Origin: Nitrososphaerales archaeon
GTDB lineage: Archaea; Thermoproteota; Nitrososphaeria; Nitrososphaerales; CADDZS01
Assembly (NCBI GenBank): GCA_030037995.1
Contig: JASHPQ010000262.1
Coordinates: 1 to 32,439 of the forward strand
Reading direction: 5' to 3'
DNA: 32,439 nt
A program made the position numbers and the translations under genes. Under the pieces are notes generated by a model. That model saw nothing but the letters and a program-made list of their open reading frames with translations, was not told where the DNA came from and ran no database searches. Below, piece after piece: positions 23,918 through 31,686 of this stretch (the stretch's first letter is position 1; each line of letters opens with the position of its first letter).

Positions 23918-24286
23918 TCAACGCATCCGGCCACGGCTCATCCTGTGCAGCATTACCGCTCGCGCAAGGTATTTTTCTATCATGTTGATAGCGTCATCAG
24001 CGTTGGCAACTCCCGTTAGATCCTTTGCGAGCTCGGGCTCGTTCGCATACTGCAACCAGCGAACGATGTTCCCCGATGCAAGGTGGTATTCCACGCTGGC
24101 ACGATCCTCTCTTGATAGTCTTTTCATTTCCAGGTCAAGCTCTCGAATATTTCCCGCGACCCCTATAACCCGGTCGTAGCTCGTGAAATAGAAGGGTTGA
24201 ACGTTCTCTTCGGTCGTCTGCGACACCGCTTGGATAAGAGCTACCGCCCTGTATATCTTCCTAACTGAAGATGAGGCTTCCTGCAT
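23918..24286 (-). CDS. DUF5752-like hypothetical protein
   Basis: A 122-residue soluble protein, probably helical. The pattern resembles DUF5752: PFYFTSYDRVIGVAGNIRELDLEMKRL, a helix RASVEYHLASGNIVRWLQY, and ELAKDLTGV-ANADDAINMIEKYLAR. The 'EYHLxxGNIxRWLQYANEPELAKDL' stretch is the best match to that family, which has no known function. The start is ATG 24286. It is divergent from the ChrB-domain gene at 24390, with a short shared upstream region that includes a possible TATA at 24335. Confidence 0.55.
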   Translation of the reverse strand: MQEASSSVRKIYRAVALIQAVSQTTEENVQPFYFTSYDRVIGVAGNIRELDLEMKRLSREDRASVEYHLASGNIVRWLQYANEPELAKDLTGVANADDAINMIEKYLARAVMLHRMSRGRMR

Positions 24287-24334
24287 ACCTTTTTTCTTGC
24301 CCGTGAAGCTGTGTCAATTTACCCTCCCTCGCTA

Positions 24335-24343
24335 GGTTTATCA
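24335..24343 (+). promoter_or_regulatory. Possible TATA element of the ChrB-domain gene
   Basis: GGTTTATCA lies ~50 bases before ATG 24390. With a start site near 24362 this fits ATG 24390 but not the upstream GTG 24348. It is a weak match. Confidence 0.25.
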
Positions 24344-24389
24344 CGCTGTGATTCACAATCTCGAAATCAAAAATACGGGACGCCAGGCA

Positions 24390-24866
24390 ATGAAGTGGGT
24401 AACTAGGAAGAAAGCCAAGGTAGATCGAGTAGCCTGCGCCTGGCTGATTAGAAAGTTCGTTGACAGGGACGCTGAATTCCTTTTCGTTCCCGAAGACAGG
24501 GTGCTCGAGACGGCCCAGAAGGAGGGTGCGGTTCCCTTTGATGTCAAGGGCGCCGAGCTGACTCATTACCTCAAGGACGGGATCGAGCAAGTGACCTTTG
24601 ACGCCATGATAAGAAAGTACGGATTGAAGGACGCCTCCCTCCTCGAGCTCGCAAAAATAGTGAGGGGCGCGGACGCGAGAGTAACTGGGGTGACTGACTC
24701 CGCGCCCGAATCCGTTGGACTGGAGGCCGCCGCCACCGGATTCAGGCTGCTCGCCGTGGATGATTACGAGAACCTGAACCTTCAGTTTCCCTTGTACGAT
24801 GCCTTGTATCGTTATTGCAGACTAAAGGTTGAGGAAGGCCAGTCGCTCGAAGGCTCCATTCAGTAA
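24390..24866 (+). CDS. ChrB C-terminal domain (chromate-resistance-type) protein
   Basis: A 158-residue protein made only of the ChrB C-terminal domain. It opens MKWVTRKKAKVDRVACAWLI, the conserved start of the family (Trp, Arg, Cys, Ala-Trp-Leu), then FLFVPEDRVLETAQKEGAVPFDVKGAELTHY and a helical C-terminal half ending DALYRYCRLK. In bacteria ChrB senses or supports chromate resistance, but these stand-alone domains occur widely without a chromate transporter, and none is seen here. The frame is open from GTG 24348, but the family start and the TATA-like position favour ATG 24390. Confidence 0.75.
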   Translation: MKWVTRKKAKVDRVACAWLIRKFVDRDAEFLFVPEDRVLETAQKEGAVPFDVKGAELTHYLKDGIEQVTFDAMIRKYGLKDASLLELAKIVRGADARVTGVTDSAPESVGLEAAATGFRLLAVDDYENLNLQFPLYDALYRYCRLKVEEGQSLEGSIQ

Positions 24867-24907
24867 AATCTGGCCAGCGCTTAGAGTCCTAGACCGTGTA
24901 TCGAAAG

Positions 24908-24940
24908 CCGAAATCTCTGCGTGATTCTACGCAAAATCGG
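24908..24940 (+). other. Imperfect hairpin upstream of the transporter operon
   Basis: An inner perfect stem TGCGT-GATTCT-ACGCA (24918-24933) is flanked by CCGA and TCGG that could close it. It lies between the ChrB-domain stop and the solute-binding-protein promoter, so it could be the terminator-associated hairpin of the former or an operator. There is no T tract. Confidence 0.25.
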
Positions 24941-24993
24941 ACAATCCTTCATCGTGGTACACGCAAGAAATGCCACTCCTAGTGTGAGTATGA

Positions 24994-25005
24994 TTACATA
25001 TAATT
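24994..25005 (+). promoter_or_regulatory. TATA element of the SsuABC/TauABC-type operon
   Basis: TTACATATAATT is a strong TATA-like sequence. A start site near 25028 would leave a leader of about 14-17 bases before ATG 25042. Confidence 0.5.
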
Positions 25006-25041
25006 ACGATTTTTGGAGAGTGGTAATTTCAAGATTAAAAA

Positions 25042-26184
25042 ATGAAAAGCTCTGTTTTAGCAGCTATCGCCGTAGTTATAATCGTAATCGTGGCCGGTGG
25101 AGCCCTCATCGCATCGGGCACATTATCTGGCCACACGACTACTATAACCAGCTCCGTAACATCCGTTTCCACGGTTACCACCACAGCCTCTACCACGACA
25201 AGTTCAACGACTTCTTCTAGTTCAAATGCGACGAACTCGATCAACGTCGTTACGATTGGATATTTCGCAAACCTGAATCATGCACCAGCAATTCTCGGAC
25301 TCTCTGACGGAGATTTCCAGAGCTACCTCGGACCGAGTACAACCATCAAGACTTATCTTTTCACATCCGGTCCTCCTGAAATGACAGCCCTCCTCGCGGG
25401 CCAGTTGGACATGGCGTATGTTGGTCCCGATCCAGCAGTCAGCGCCTTCGTCCAGTCTAACGGAACCGCATTGAAGATCGTCGCCGGCGTATCCAACGGA
25501 GGAGCAGTCTTCGTCGTCAGCGACAATTCCAACATCACTTCGGTTACGGACTTTGCCGGAAAGACCTTTGCAGCTCCGCAACTGGGGAACACCCAGGACG
25601 TGGCTCTCAGATCGTATCTGCTCAGAAACCACTACGCAGTCGGGGTTAACGTGTCTGTCGTGGACACTTCAAACGCCAACATTCTCACACTGATGACCCA
25701 AGGCAAAATCCAGGGAGCCTGGGTACCCGAGCCAACAGCCTCCGAGCTGATCTATGAGGCACACTGCCACGTATTCCTTGATGAGAGCAGTCTCTGGCCT
25801 GGCGGAAACTTTTCTACTGCCGAGCTCGTCGTGAGCACCTCGTTCCTGAACGCTCATCCAGACGTAGTAAAGAAAATCATCGAGGCGGATGTCAATGATA
25901 CGCTCTGGATCGATAGCCACCTATCCCAGGCGGCCCCGCTGATCGACAGCCGGATAGCAAATCTCACGAGCACGAAACCGACAAACTCGACCATCTTTGA
26001 CAACGCCACCCAGTATCTGACGTTCACCTACGATCCACTGGAAGCATCGGTGACCCAGCAGGCTCAGAACGCGTACGAACTGGGTTTCCTCGGCACTACT
26101 GCTCCAAATCTGAACGGGCTGTTCGATCTCACACTGCTGAATGAAGTTCTACAACAGGACGGCCTTCCACAGATAACCAGTTAG
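25042..26184 (+). CDS. ABC transporter solute-binding protein (nitrate/sulfonate/taurine type)
   Basis: A 380-residue extracytoplasmic binding protein. Residues ~5-27 (VLAAIAVVIIVIVAGGALI) form an N-terminal signal anchor. Residues ~30-65 are a Ser/Thr-rich linker, likely glycosylated, which is usual for archaeal surface proteins. The binding domain starts VVTIGYFANLNHAPAILGL, the SsuA/TauA/NMT1 pattern. GPPEMTALLAGQLDMAYVGPDPAVSAF and GKTFAAPQLGNTQDVALRSYL match the two-lobed ligand clamp of this group. No lipobox Cys is seen. It is the first gene of a three-gene operon with ATPase and permease. The ligand (sulfonate, nitrate, a thiamine precursor or other) cannot be decided. Confidence 0.9.
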   Translation: MKSSVLAAIAVVIIVIVAGGALIASGTLSGHTTTITSSVTSVSTVTTTASTTTSSTTSSSSNATNSINVVTIGYFANLNHAPAILGLSDGDFQSYLGPSTTIKTYLFTSGPPEMTALLAGQLDMAYVGPDPAVSAFVQSNGTALKIVAGVSNGGAVFVVSDNSNITSVTDFAGKTFAAPQLGNTQDVALRSYLLRNHYAVGVNVSVVDTSNANILTLMTQGKIQGAWVPEPTASELIYEAHCHVFLDESSLWPGGNFSTAELVVSTSFLNAHPDVVKKIIEADVNDTLWIDSHLSQAAPLIDSRIANLTSTKPTNSTIFDNATQYLTFTYDPLEASVTQQAQNAYELGFLGTTAPNLNGLFDLTLLNEVLQQDGLPQITS

Positions 26185-26232
26185 AGCAAACAACGCTGGA
26201 GTAATCGCGCCACATCGAGGCAAAGAAAGCCA

Positions 26233-27084
26233 ATGGCGTATCCAGCCGTGCAGTCTGCCGGGGACACGATCCTCGAGATCGACAAGCTGAGAAAGACCCA
26301 CGTTTCCCACAGCCACGGAAACAAGGAGCAGCTCACAGTGATCGATGAAGTGAGCTTCGGGGTCAAAGAGGGCGAATTCGTCACGATTATCGGGCCGTCG
26401 GGATGCGGAAAGAGCACCCTTCTGAATATCGTGGCGGGACTCGAACCTTACGACTCTGGCGACATCGTTGTCAGGGGTCATCGCATTGGAGCTGCAGGCC
26501 CCGACATCGTGATCGTCTTCCAAGAGGACTCGCTCTTTCCCTGGCTGACGGTGCAGGGCAACGTAGAGTTTGGTCTGAAGGAGAAGGGAGTCTCGAAGGC
26601 AGAGCGAAAGAGGATTGCGAGCGAATATATCGAACTAGTGGATCTGGAGCACTTTGCTGACGCACGGATTCACCAGCTTTCTGGAGGGATGAAGCAGAGA
26701 GTAGCGATCGCTAGGGCGCTCGCGATGAATCCGCGCATTCTCCTTATGGACGAACCTTTTGGAGCGCTGGACGCCAGGACAAGGCAGATTCTGCAAAACG
26801 AAATTCAAAAGATACACGAAAAGACCAAAAAGACGATTTTATTCGTCACACACGATGTGCGGGAGGCCGTCTCTCTCGGAGATCGTGTAATTGTGTTCAC
26901 TCACAGACCCGCGCACATAAAGCAGCAGTATATCGTCGACCTCCCGAGACCTAGAGATTCCGAAGACCCTGCCCTAATCGGGATAATCAATTCGATCATG
27001 AGAGAAATTAAGGAGGAGACATCATCAGTTGATGGAGAAAGCCAGAAGGAGAGAGGAAGAGACCGAGTCGAGCTCACTGCTTAG
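26233..27084 (+). CDS. ABC transporter ATP-binding protein (SsuB/TauB-like)
   Basis: A 283-residue cytoplasmic ATPase that drives uptake by the neighbouring permease. Walker A is GPSGCGKSTLL (residues ~55-65), the Q-loop is VFQEDSLFPWLTV, the signature is LSGGMKQRVAIARAL and Walker B is ILLMDEPFGALD, with the switch His in FVTHD. The SLFPWLTV after the Q-loop is typical of the nitrate/sulfonate subfamily. The C-terminal ~40 residues are charged. The start is ATG 26233, 48 bases after the binding-protein stop. The 3' end overlaps the permease gene by 56 bases. Confidence 0.93.
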   Translation: MAYPAVQSAGDTILEIDKLRKTHVSHSHGNKEQLTVIDEVSFGVKEGEFVTIIGPSGCGKSTLLNIVAGLEPYDSGDIVVRGHRIGAAGPDIVIVFQEDSLFPWLTVQGNVEFGLKEKGVSKAERKRIASEYIELVDLEHFADARIHQLSGGMKQRVAIARALAMNPRILLMDEPFGALDARTRQILQNEIQKIHEKTKKTILFVTHDVREAVSLGDRVIVFTHRPAHIKQQYIVDLPRPRDSEDPALIGIINSIMREIKEETSSVDGESQKERGRDRVELTA

Positions 27085-27892
27085 CAGTGGCCCACCTTCC
27101 AGTCGCGGCAAGACCAGAGACTTCACCACGTACTTGGATCTTGGGATTGCCGTCGTAGTCTTCCTTGCCGCATGGCAGGCCATATTCGAGCTCAAGATCT
27201 ACCCGTATTTCCTCCTACCATCACCGGCACAGACATTCTCAAGGCTGGCGGCACTGGCAGAAACGGGAGAGCTGGGGTCGGCAGTTGTGACGAGTCTTGA
27301 GCGGCTCGTTGCCGGTTTTGGAATTTCTCTTGGTATAGGAATAATTGTAGGCCTCCTCATGGCGAACTTTAAACGGTTCGGCAGGACCATGAGCTCGCTC
27401 AGCTTGGGGATGCAATCCTTCCCGAGCATCGCTTGGGTTCCCTTCGCGATCCTGATAGTCGGACTGAACGACTTTGGGATCCTCTTCGTCATAGTGATAA
27501 GCTCGGTCTTTTCCATGATGATCTCTACTTACAACGGAGTGCGCAACATTCCTCCGATCTATCTCAAAGCCGCCAAGAACATGGGCGTCCGGCGCTTCTC
27601 TCTGTTGGGGGGTGTGATGCTGCCCGCCTCCATGCCCTCCATGATGACCGCGGTCAGACAGACGTGGTCTTTCGCTTGGCACGCGCTCATCGGGGCGGAA
27701 ATGCTCTTCGGCTTGACCCTGGGTCTCGGGGAGCTGTTATACTACGGAAGCGAATTCTCAGAGATGGATCAGGTCATCGCCACAATGCTCGTGATCTTTG
27801 CAATTGGCCTCGTCGCAGACAGACTGGTCTTCCAGAGACTGGAGGATCGAGTCAGATCAAGGCGCGGGTTGATGAACCAGATCACGAACTAA
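27029..27892 (+). CDS. ABC transporter permease (SsuC/TauC-like)
   Basis: A 287-residue membrane permease with about six helices. The N-terminal ~35 residues are charged (KARRREEETESSS). The first helix reads GIAVVVFLAAWQAIF. The cytoplasmic EAA loop YLKAAKNMGVRRFSLLGGVMLP contacts the ATPase. SFAWHALIGAEMLFGLTLGLGELL is the usual end of the family. The start is TTG 27029 or ATG 27032, which overlaps the ATPase gene by 56 bases; AAGGAGGAG at 27010-27018 is a strong ribosome binding site inside the upstream gene. Binding protein, ATPase and permease form one importer. Confidence 0.92.
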   Translation: MMEKARRREEETESSSLLSSGPPSSRGKTRDFTTYLDLGIAVVVFLAAWQAIFELKIYPYFLLPSPAQTFSRLAALAETGELGSAVVTSLERLVAGFGISLGIGIIVGLLMANFKRFGRTMSSLSLGMQSFPSIAWVPFAILIVGLNDFGILFVIVISSVFSMMISTYNGVRNIPPIYLKAAKNMGVRRFSLLGGVMLPASMPSMMTAVRQTWSFAWHALIGAEMLFGLTLGLGELLYYGSEFSEMDQVIATMLVIFAIGLVADRLVFQRLEDRVRSRRGLMNQITN

Positions 27893-27928
27893 GGAGAGAA
27901 TCTCTTCCTTCCAGAGTCGATATACATC

Positions 27929-28171
27929 GTGTCAGAATCCGACACGGTGGTGCACTCAAAGTACACCACCGTCAACATCCCCGTCAAGCTTTTTGTAAGG
28001 ATCGAAAAGGTAATCGAGCGCAACCAGGATTTCAAGACCGTGACCGATTACGTCACGTTCGTTCTGCGAGAAATTGTGATGGCACATGGCACCGCAAACT
28101 CTGAGGATTGCTTCAACAGCGAAGATCTAAAGCAGCTGAAGATCAGGCTGGAAGCACTCGGAGCGATGTAA
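27929..28171 (+). CDS. Ribbon-helix-helix (CopG/Arc-type) DNA-binding protein
   Basis: An 80-residue protein. KYTTVNIPVKLFVRIEKVI and FKTVTDYVTFVLREIV give the beta strand and two helices of a ribbon-helix-helix dimeric DNA-binding domain. The C-terminal tail ends LKIRLEALGAM, a motif often found at the end of archaeal RHH proteins. The start is GTG 27929, 36 bases after the permease stop on the same strand, so it may be in the same operon and regulate the transporter. No toxin gene is adjacent. Confidence 0.75.
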   Translation: MSESDTVVHSKYTTVNIPVKLFVRIEKVIERNQDFKTVTDYVTFVLREIVMAHGTANSEDCFNSEDLKQLKIRLEALGAM

Positions 28172-28273
28172 CTTCTCTAGTACGGCTCCGTATCTCTCTA
28201 AAAGAAAGTTCATTAGCCGCTGAATCCAACTGTTGACTGTTTCAGCTGGCAGCGCATTACGGAGAGTGAGATA

Positions 28274-28708
28274 ATGACGACTCGGTTGGAAGGTTTCCAG
28301 AACGCTTTCAACAGGCGTTCGCTATCCAATTTTTTCACAATTGCTAGATTCGAGCCCGATACGCTACTAGTGTTTGGACTCCTTTCGGCTCTCACACTGG
28401 CGCTTTATTGCTGGGGCCTCTGGTATATGGCACTCTCCGTTGTCCTGATTCTGATTGTGATCTTCTGCGTCGAGTCGACGGAGACAATTCACATGGCCCG
28501 GGCGGAGTACAGGCAGATCGTGGGTGCAAAATGTCTCGTGCTCCAGCGGGCTTCGAGAGAAAATAGAGGAATAGTCAGGCTCATTACTCCGGATGGAAAT
28601 CTGGATCCTGAGCTATGGTCTACTGAACTCTCGCAAACCCCGGTCGAGGAAGGAAATATCGCCACGGTGACTGGGATGAAAAGCGTGATACTCGAAATCG
28701 CCGGTTGA
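28274..28708 (+). CDS. NfeD-like membrane protein with C-terminal OB-fold
   Basis: A 144-residue protein with two hydrophobic segments (~30-50, LLVFGLLSALTLALYCWGL; ~50-70, YMALSVVLILIVIFCV). A C-terminal ~65-residue region has the beta-barrel pattern of NfeD OB-folds: GAKCLVLQ...GIVRLITPDGNL...VEEGNIATVTGMKSVILEI. NfeD proteins usually pair with SPFH/stomatin partners, and none is next to it here. The start is ATG 28274. It is convergent with hemH. The assignment of the OB-fold is by pattern and could be wrong. Confidence 0.5.
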   Translation: MTTRLEGFQNAFNRRSLSNFFTIARFEPDTLLVFGLLSALTLALYCWGLWYMALSVVLILIVIFCVESTETIHMARAEYRQIVGAKCLVLQRASRENRGIVRLITPDGNLDPELWSTELSQTPVEEGNIATVTGMKSVILEIAG

Positions 28709-28737
28709 AAGGGACCAATCTAGTTTGATTGGCGAGC

Positions 28738-29688
28738 TTACCAAGCAGCTTTCGAAGCGCGCACTACCGACGCAAGTACTTCGATGAAGTCGGCAGAGTC
28801 GTTGAATGACTCGGTCCGCTCGAGGTGGATCTCCAGCTTTTGAGCGAGCTCCTTTGCTTCAACATCGATGTCAAAGAGGATCTCGAGATGATCGGAGACG
28901 AACCCCACCGGGATCACGAGAATGTTTTTCCAGCCCTCTTGCCCGAGTTCTTTCAGCTTGTCTAGAATGTCTGGGCCAAACCATGGCTCTGAGGTGTGTC
29001 CCGCGCTCTGGAACGCAAAGCCGTACTGCTTCACAGGCAAGTCGAGTTCCTTTGCGAGCTCGTGGGAGCTCTCAAGAAGCTGATTCTTGTACGGGTCATT
29101 CCACGTCAGGATTCTTTCGGGGAGCGAGTGGGCGGTAAATAAAAAGTATATTTTCGTCCGATCTTCGCCGGGGAATTTTGTCCCCAGCGCCTCTTGGATT
29201 CTTTTCTTCCACTTTTGTAGGAACACCGGATCAAGGTGCCAATCGTCCACAAAGCTGACCTTGATGCGGTTTCCGCGCTCCCCGTTTGCCTTCACAACGG
29301 AATCCTGGTAGCCGCCGATGCTCATCTTTGAATAGTGGGGGGCGAGCGCGATCGCAACGAGTTCCGTAATCCCGTCTTTTGAGATCTCGTCGAAGGTCTC
29401 CGAGATGTAGGGATGCCAGTGTTTCATGCCGGTATAGACGCGCACCGAGCTCCCTTCACTTCTGAGCTTCTGCTCGAGTTTGGCCGCCGTCGAATTTGTT
29501 ACTCGTCGTAGCGGCGAGTTTCCTCCGATCCTTCTGTACCGAGCCTTCAGATTCGCCAGCTCTTCCGCCGTGGGCTTCCTGCCACCCCGGATGTGGGTGT
29601 AGTACGCTTCGACGTCTTCGTCTCGCTCCGGACTGCCGTACGCCATGAGCAGAACTCCTTTCTCTTTCTTCTTTCCTCCTTCCTCCAT
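28738..29688 (-). CDS. hemH: Ferrochelatase, coproporphyrin (Bacillus-type) form
   Basis: A 316-residue soluble enzyme that inserts Fe2+ into a porphyrin. It reads GVLLMAYGSPERDEDVEAYY near the N-terminus. Tyr17 of MAYGSP matches the Tyr of Bacillus coproporphyrin ferrochelatase (CpfC), whereas protoporphyrin enzymes of eukaryotes and Gram-negatives lack it. THIRGGRKP and YRRIGGNSPL also follow the Bacillus pattern. The catalytic His is H187 in TAHSLPE and the paired Glu is E269 in SDHLEILFDID. AFQSAGHTSEPWFGPDILD is another Gram-positive-like block. There is no C-terminal Cys cluster. It is the last gene of the hem run, 19 bases after hemE. Given ChdC upstream it likely makes coproheme. Confidence 0.92.
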   Translation of the reverse strand: MEEGGKKKEKGVLLMAYGSPERDEDVEAYYTHIRGGRKPTAEELANLKARYRRIGGNSPLRRVTNSTAAKLEQKLRSEGSSVRVYTGMKHWHPYISETFDEISKDGITELVAIALAPHYSKMSIGGYQDSVVKANGERGNRIKVSFVDDWHLDPVFLQKWKKRIQEALGTKFPGEDRTKIYFLFTAHSLPERILTWNDPYKNQLLESSHELAKELDLPVKQYGFAFQSAGHTSEPWFGPDILDKLKELGQEGWKNILVIPVGFVSDHLEILFDIDVEAKELAQKLEIHLERTESFNDSADFIEVLASVVRASKAAW

Positions 29689-29707
29689 TGTCTCCTACTT
29701 CCTACGG

Positions 29708-30748
29708 TCAAGTCTTCGTATTTTCATGAACGTATTCAACCACAAATCTTGCGTTTTCAACCGGAGTGTCACGAAGCACGCCATGCCCTAAATTAAAGAT
29801 ATATTCACTGGATCCGCCGTTGTCGTCCAGAACCAGTTGTGTACGTTTTGTAAGAAATTCTTTTCTGGACGCGAGGAGAACCGCGGGTTCGAGGTTTCCT
29901 TGGATGGGGAGTTGGAGAATTTCCCGTGCGTTGGAGATCGAGATTCTCCAGTCGATGCTGAACACATCCCCTCCCGATCTCTTCATGGACTTTAAGAGAT
30001 GCCCGTTGCCAGTGCCGAAATGGATCTTCGGAGTGTCGGGATAGTCGTGCCCCAGTGTATCAAATAATCTCCTCACGAAAGGGGCAATGTAATCTTCGTA
30101 ATCCACCACTGAGAGGGCGCCGATCCACGAATCGAATAGCTGCACGACATCCGCACCGGCGTCGATCTGGGCCGAGAGGTACTTCGAGATCATGTCGACG
30201 AGCTTGGATAGAAGCAGACTCCAGGCATCCCGGTCCTCCATCATCAGTCTCTTCGTCTTCGCAAAGTCTCTGGACGGCCTTCCTTCGATGAGATAACTGG
30301 CAATTGTAAATGGGGCTCCCGAAAACCCGATCAGCGCGTGCCCCGTCCGATCTAGATTTTCTTTCACCCTTTTGATCGCTTCGAGGACGTAGGGAACGTG
30401 TTTTGCCGCTTGAAACTCGCGCAATTTTTCAACGTCCGCCACGTTCCGGATAGGATCCGCGATTATCGGCCCGACGTCTTCCTCGATCCGAAAGTTCACT
30501 CCCATCCCTTCCAGTGGAAGCATGATGTCCGCGAACATTACCGCCGCATCCACGCCCAACTCTTTGACGGGCAGTAGCGTGATCTTCTCGGAGATGGCCG
30601 GGGTTTTCGCGGCCTCCAAAACCTCGTGGTCTCTCCGGATTTCCCTGTAAGCGGGAAGGTATCTCCCGGCTTGGCGCATGAACCATACCGGCGTGCAGTC
30701 GGAGGATTCTCTCCTGCAAGCATTCAAAAAGCGCTGTCTTGGTTTCAC
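29708..30748 (-). CDS. hemE: Uroporphyrinogen III decarboxylase
   Basis: A ~346-residue TIM-barrel enzyme that converts uroporphyrinogen III to coproporphyrinogen III. The signature PVWFMRQAGRYLPAYR lies at about residues 21-36 and carries the substrate-binding Arg residues. FADIMLPLEGMGV follows, then GFSGAPFTIASYL, LFDSWIGALSVVDYEDY and the C-terminal INLG-like FNLGHGVLRDTPVENARFVVEYV. I used GTG 30748 (protein starts MKPRQRFLNAC). The frame is open to TTG 30772. The GTG has GAGG ~13 bases upstream and an AT-rich element near 30781. It is 88 bases downstream of chdC, the longest gap in the run, so it may also have its own promoter. Confidence 0.93.
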   Translation of the reverse strand: MKPRQRFLNACRRESSDCTPVWFMRQAGRYLPAYREIRRDHEVLEAAKTPAISEKITLLPVKELGVDAAVMFADIMLPLEGMGVNFRIEEDVGPIIADPIRNVADVEKLREFQAAKHVPYVLEAIKRVKENLDRTGHALIGFSGAPFTIASYLIEGRPSRDFAKTKRLMMEDRDAWSLLLSKLVDMISKYLSAQIDAGADVVQLFDSWIGALSVVDYEDYIAPFVRRLFDTLGHDYPDTPKIHFGTGNGHLLKSMKRSGGDVFSIDWRISISNAREILQLPIQGNLEPAVLLASRKEFLTKRTQLVLDDNGGSSEYIFNLGHGVLRDTPVENARFVVEYVHENTKT

Positions 30749-30836
30749 GTATGATAGATTTCCTCTTTTCAAAAATTATTTCTGAAAAAGTTCTGTTGTG
30801 ATACGGCCGTGTGGGATGTGGTAGGGTGAGAGCACT

Positions 30837-31616
30837 TTACAAAAGGGCGAGCAGCTCCTCGGGCGAACTCGAAACACAGGTAAAAATGGGCACTTCGAGC
30901 TGGGTGTACTTGCTCGCTTCCGTGGAGCGAAGCGCCATCACCAGCTCGAGAAAGTCGCTCGGATAGTCCGTCTCAAAAGAGAGGACAAACTCCTGGTCGT
31001 CCAGGCCGAAGGAGTACGAGGTGTTTATCTTCACCGAAGGGAACTTGTGGCCGGTGCGAATGTGATCCATCATGATCCGCTGCCTCTCCTCGGGAGGGAG
31101 GCCGTACCATTCCCTCTTCTTTACGAACGGGTACACGAAGAGGTACTTTGCGTCTCCAGGCACTTTCTTTAGGGCGTCGCCTTCTTGACCAGGATGTCGG
31201 TGATCCCGAATGTACTCGGATCGCCTTGTCATCGAGAGATAGGAATATGGTGTTGTCAAGCTTCGGCCGAGCGACGATTGGAATATTTCCGAGATGAGCT
31301 CTTGAAAATCATCCAGCCTTTCACTGATCGTCCAGAGCATAAAGTCCGCGTCGCCCCTCGTTCCAAAGAGCGAGAAAGTCTTGATAATCATCCGCTTCGA
31401 GAATTTTTCGAGGATCCGCGAAAACTCTTCCTTTGTGCCCTCTTTCATCTCGCTTCGTTCCGCCCACCAAGAGGGCAGGAACTTGAAGAAGGTGTACTTG
31501 AGATACTGCCTTCCCTCGCGCATCTCCTCCAATGACTGCTCCACGACGTGGTGATCGCGTTTTTTCACTTCCAGTACTTCGTCACGACTGGAAGCAGAAG
31601 TAACTGTCTGGTCCAT
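30837..31616 (-). CDS. chdC: Coproheme decarboxylase (ChdC/HemQ, chlorite-dismutase family)
   Basis: A 259-residue protein of the chlorite-dismutase superfamily. In the coproporphyrin pathway ChdC oxidatively decarboxylates coproheme to heme b using H2O2. The block KYLFVYPFVKKREWYGLPPEERQRIM carries Tyr162 and Lys166, which by spacing match the catalytic Tyr145 and propionate-binding Lys149 of Geobacillus/Staphylococcus ChdC. His190 in RTGHKFP matches the proximal heme His. FVLSFETDYPSDFLELVMALR follows. The distal Arg needed by true chlorite dismutases is not evident, favouring ChdC. The N-terminal ~30 residues are an extension. The start is ATG 31616, 70 bases after hemB; hemE follows. Confidence 0.88.
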   Translation of the reverse strand: MDQTVTSASSRDEVLEVKKRDHHVVEQSLEEMREGRQYLKYTFFKFLPSWWAERSEMKEGTKEEFSRILEKFSKRMIIKTFSLFGTRGDADFMLWTISERLDDFQELISEIFQSSLGRSLTTPYSYLSMTRRSEYIRDHRHPGQEGDALKKVPGDAKYLFVYPFVKKREWYGLPPEERQRIMMDHIRTGHKFPSVKINTSYSFGLDDQEFVLSFETDYPSDFLELVMALRSTEASKYTQLEVPIFTCVSSSPEELLALL

Positions 31617-31686
31617 CGCTGGTAACTCGCTCCTAATTTTGTTGGAATATTAGACCGTCTTTCAGTTCTCTTGAGAAGAGTTTTCT

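Noticed and set aside
27433-28104. Long plus-strand open frame (223 residues) across the permease and RHH genes
   Set aside because: It overlaps two well-supported genes in another frame, is rich in Arg and His and has no recognisable fold.
30837-31616. True chlorite dismutase rather than ChdC
   Set aside because: Position between hemB and hemE and the Tyr/Lys pair of ChdC favour coproheme decarboxylation; the distal Arg of chlorite dismutases is not evident.
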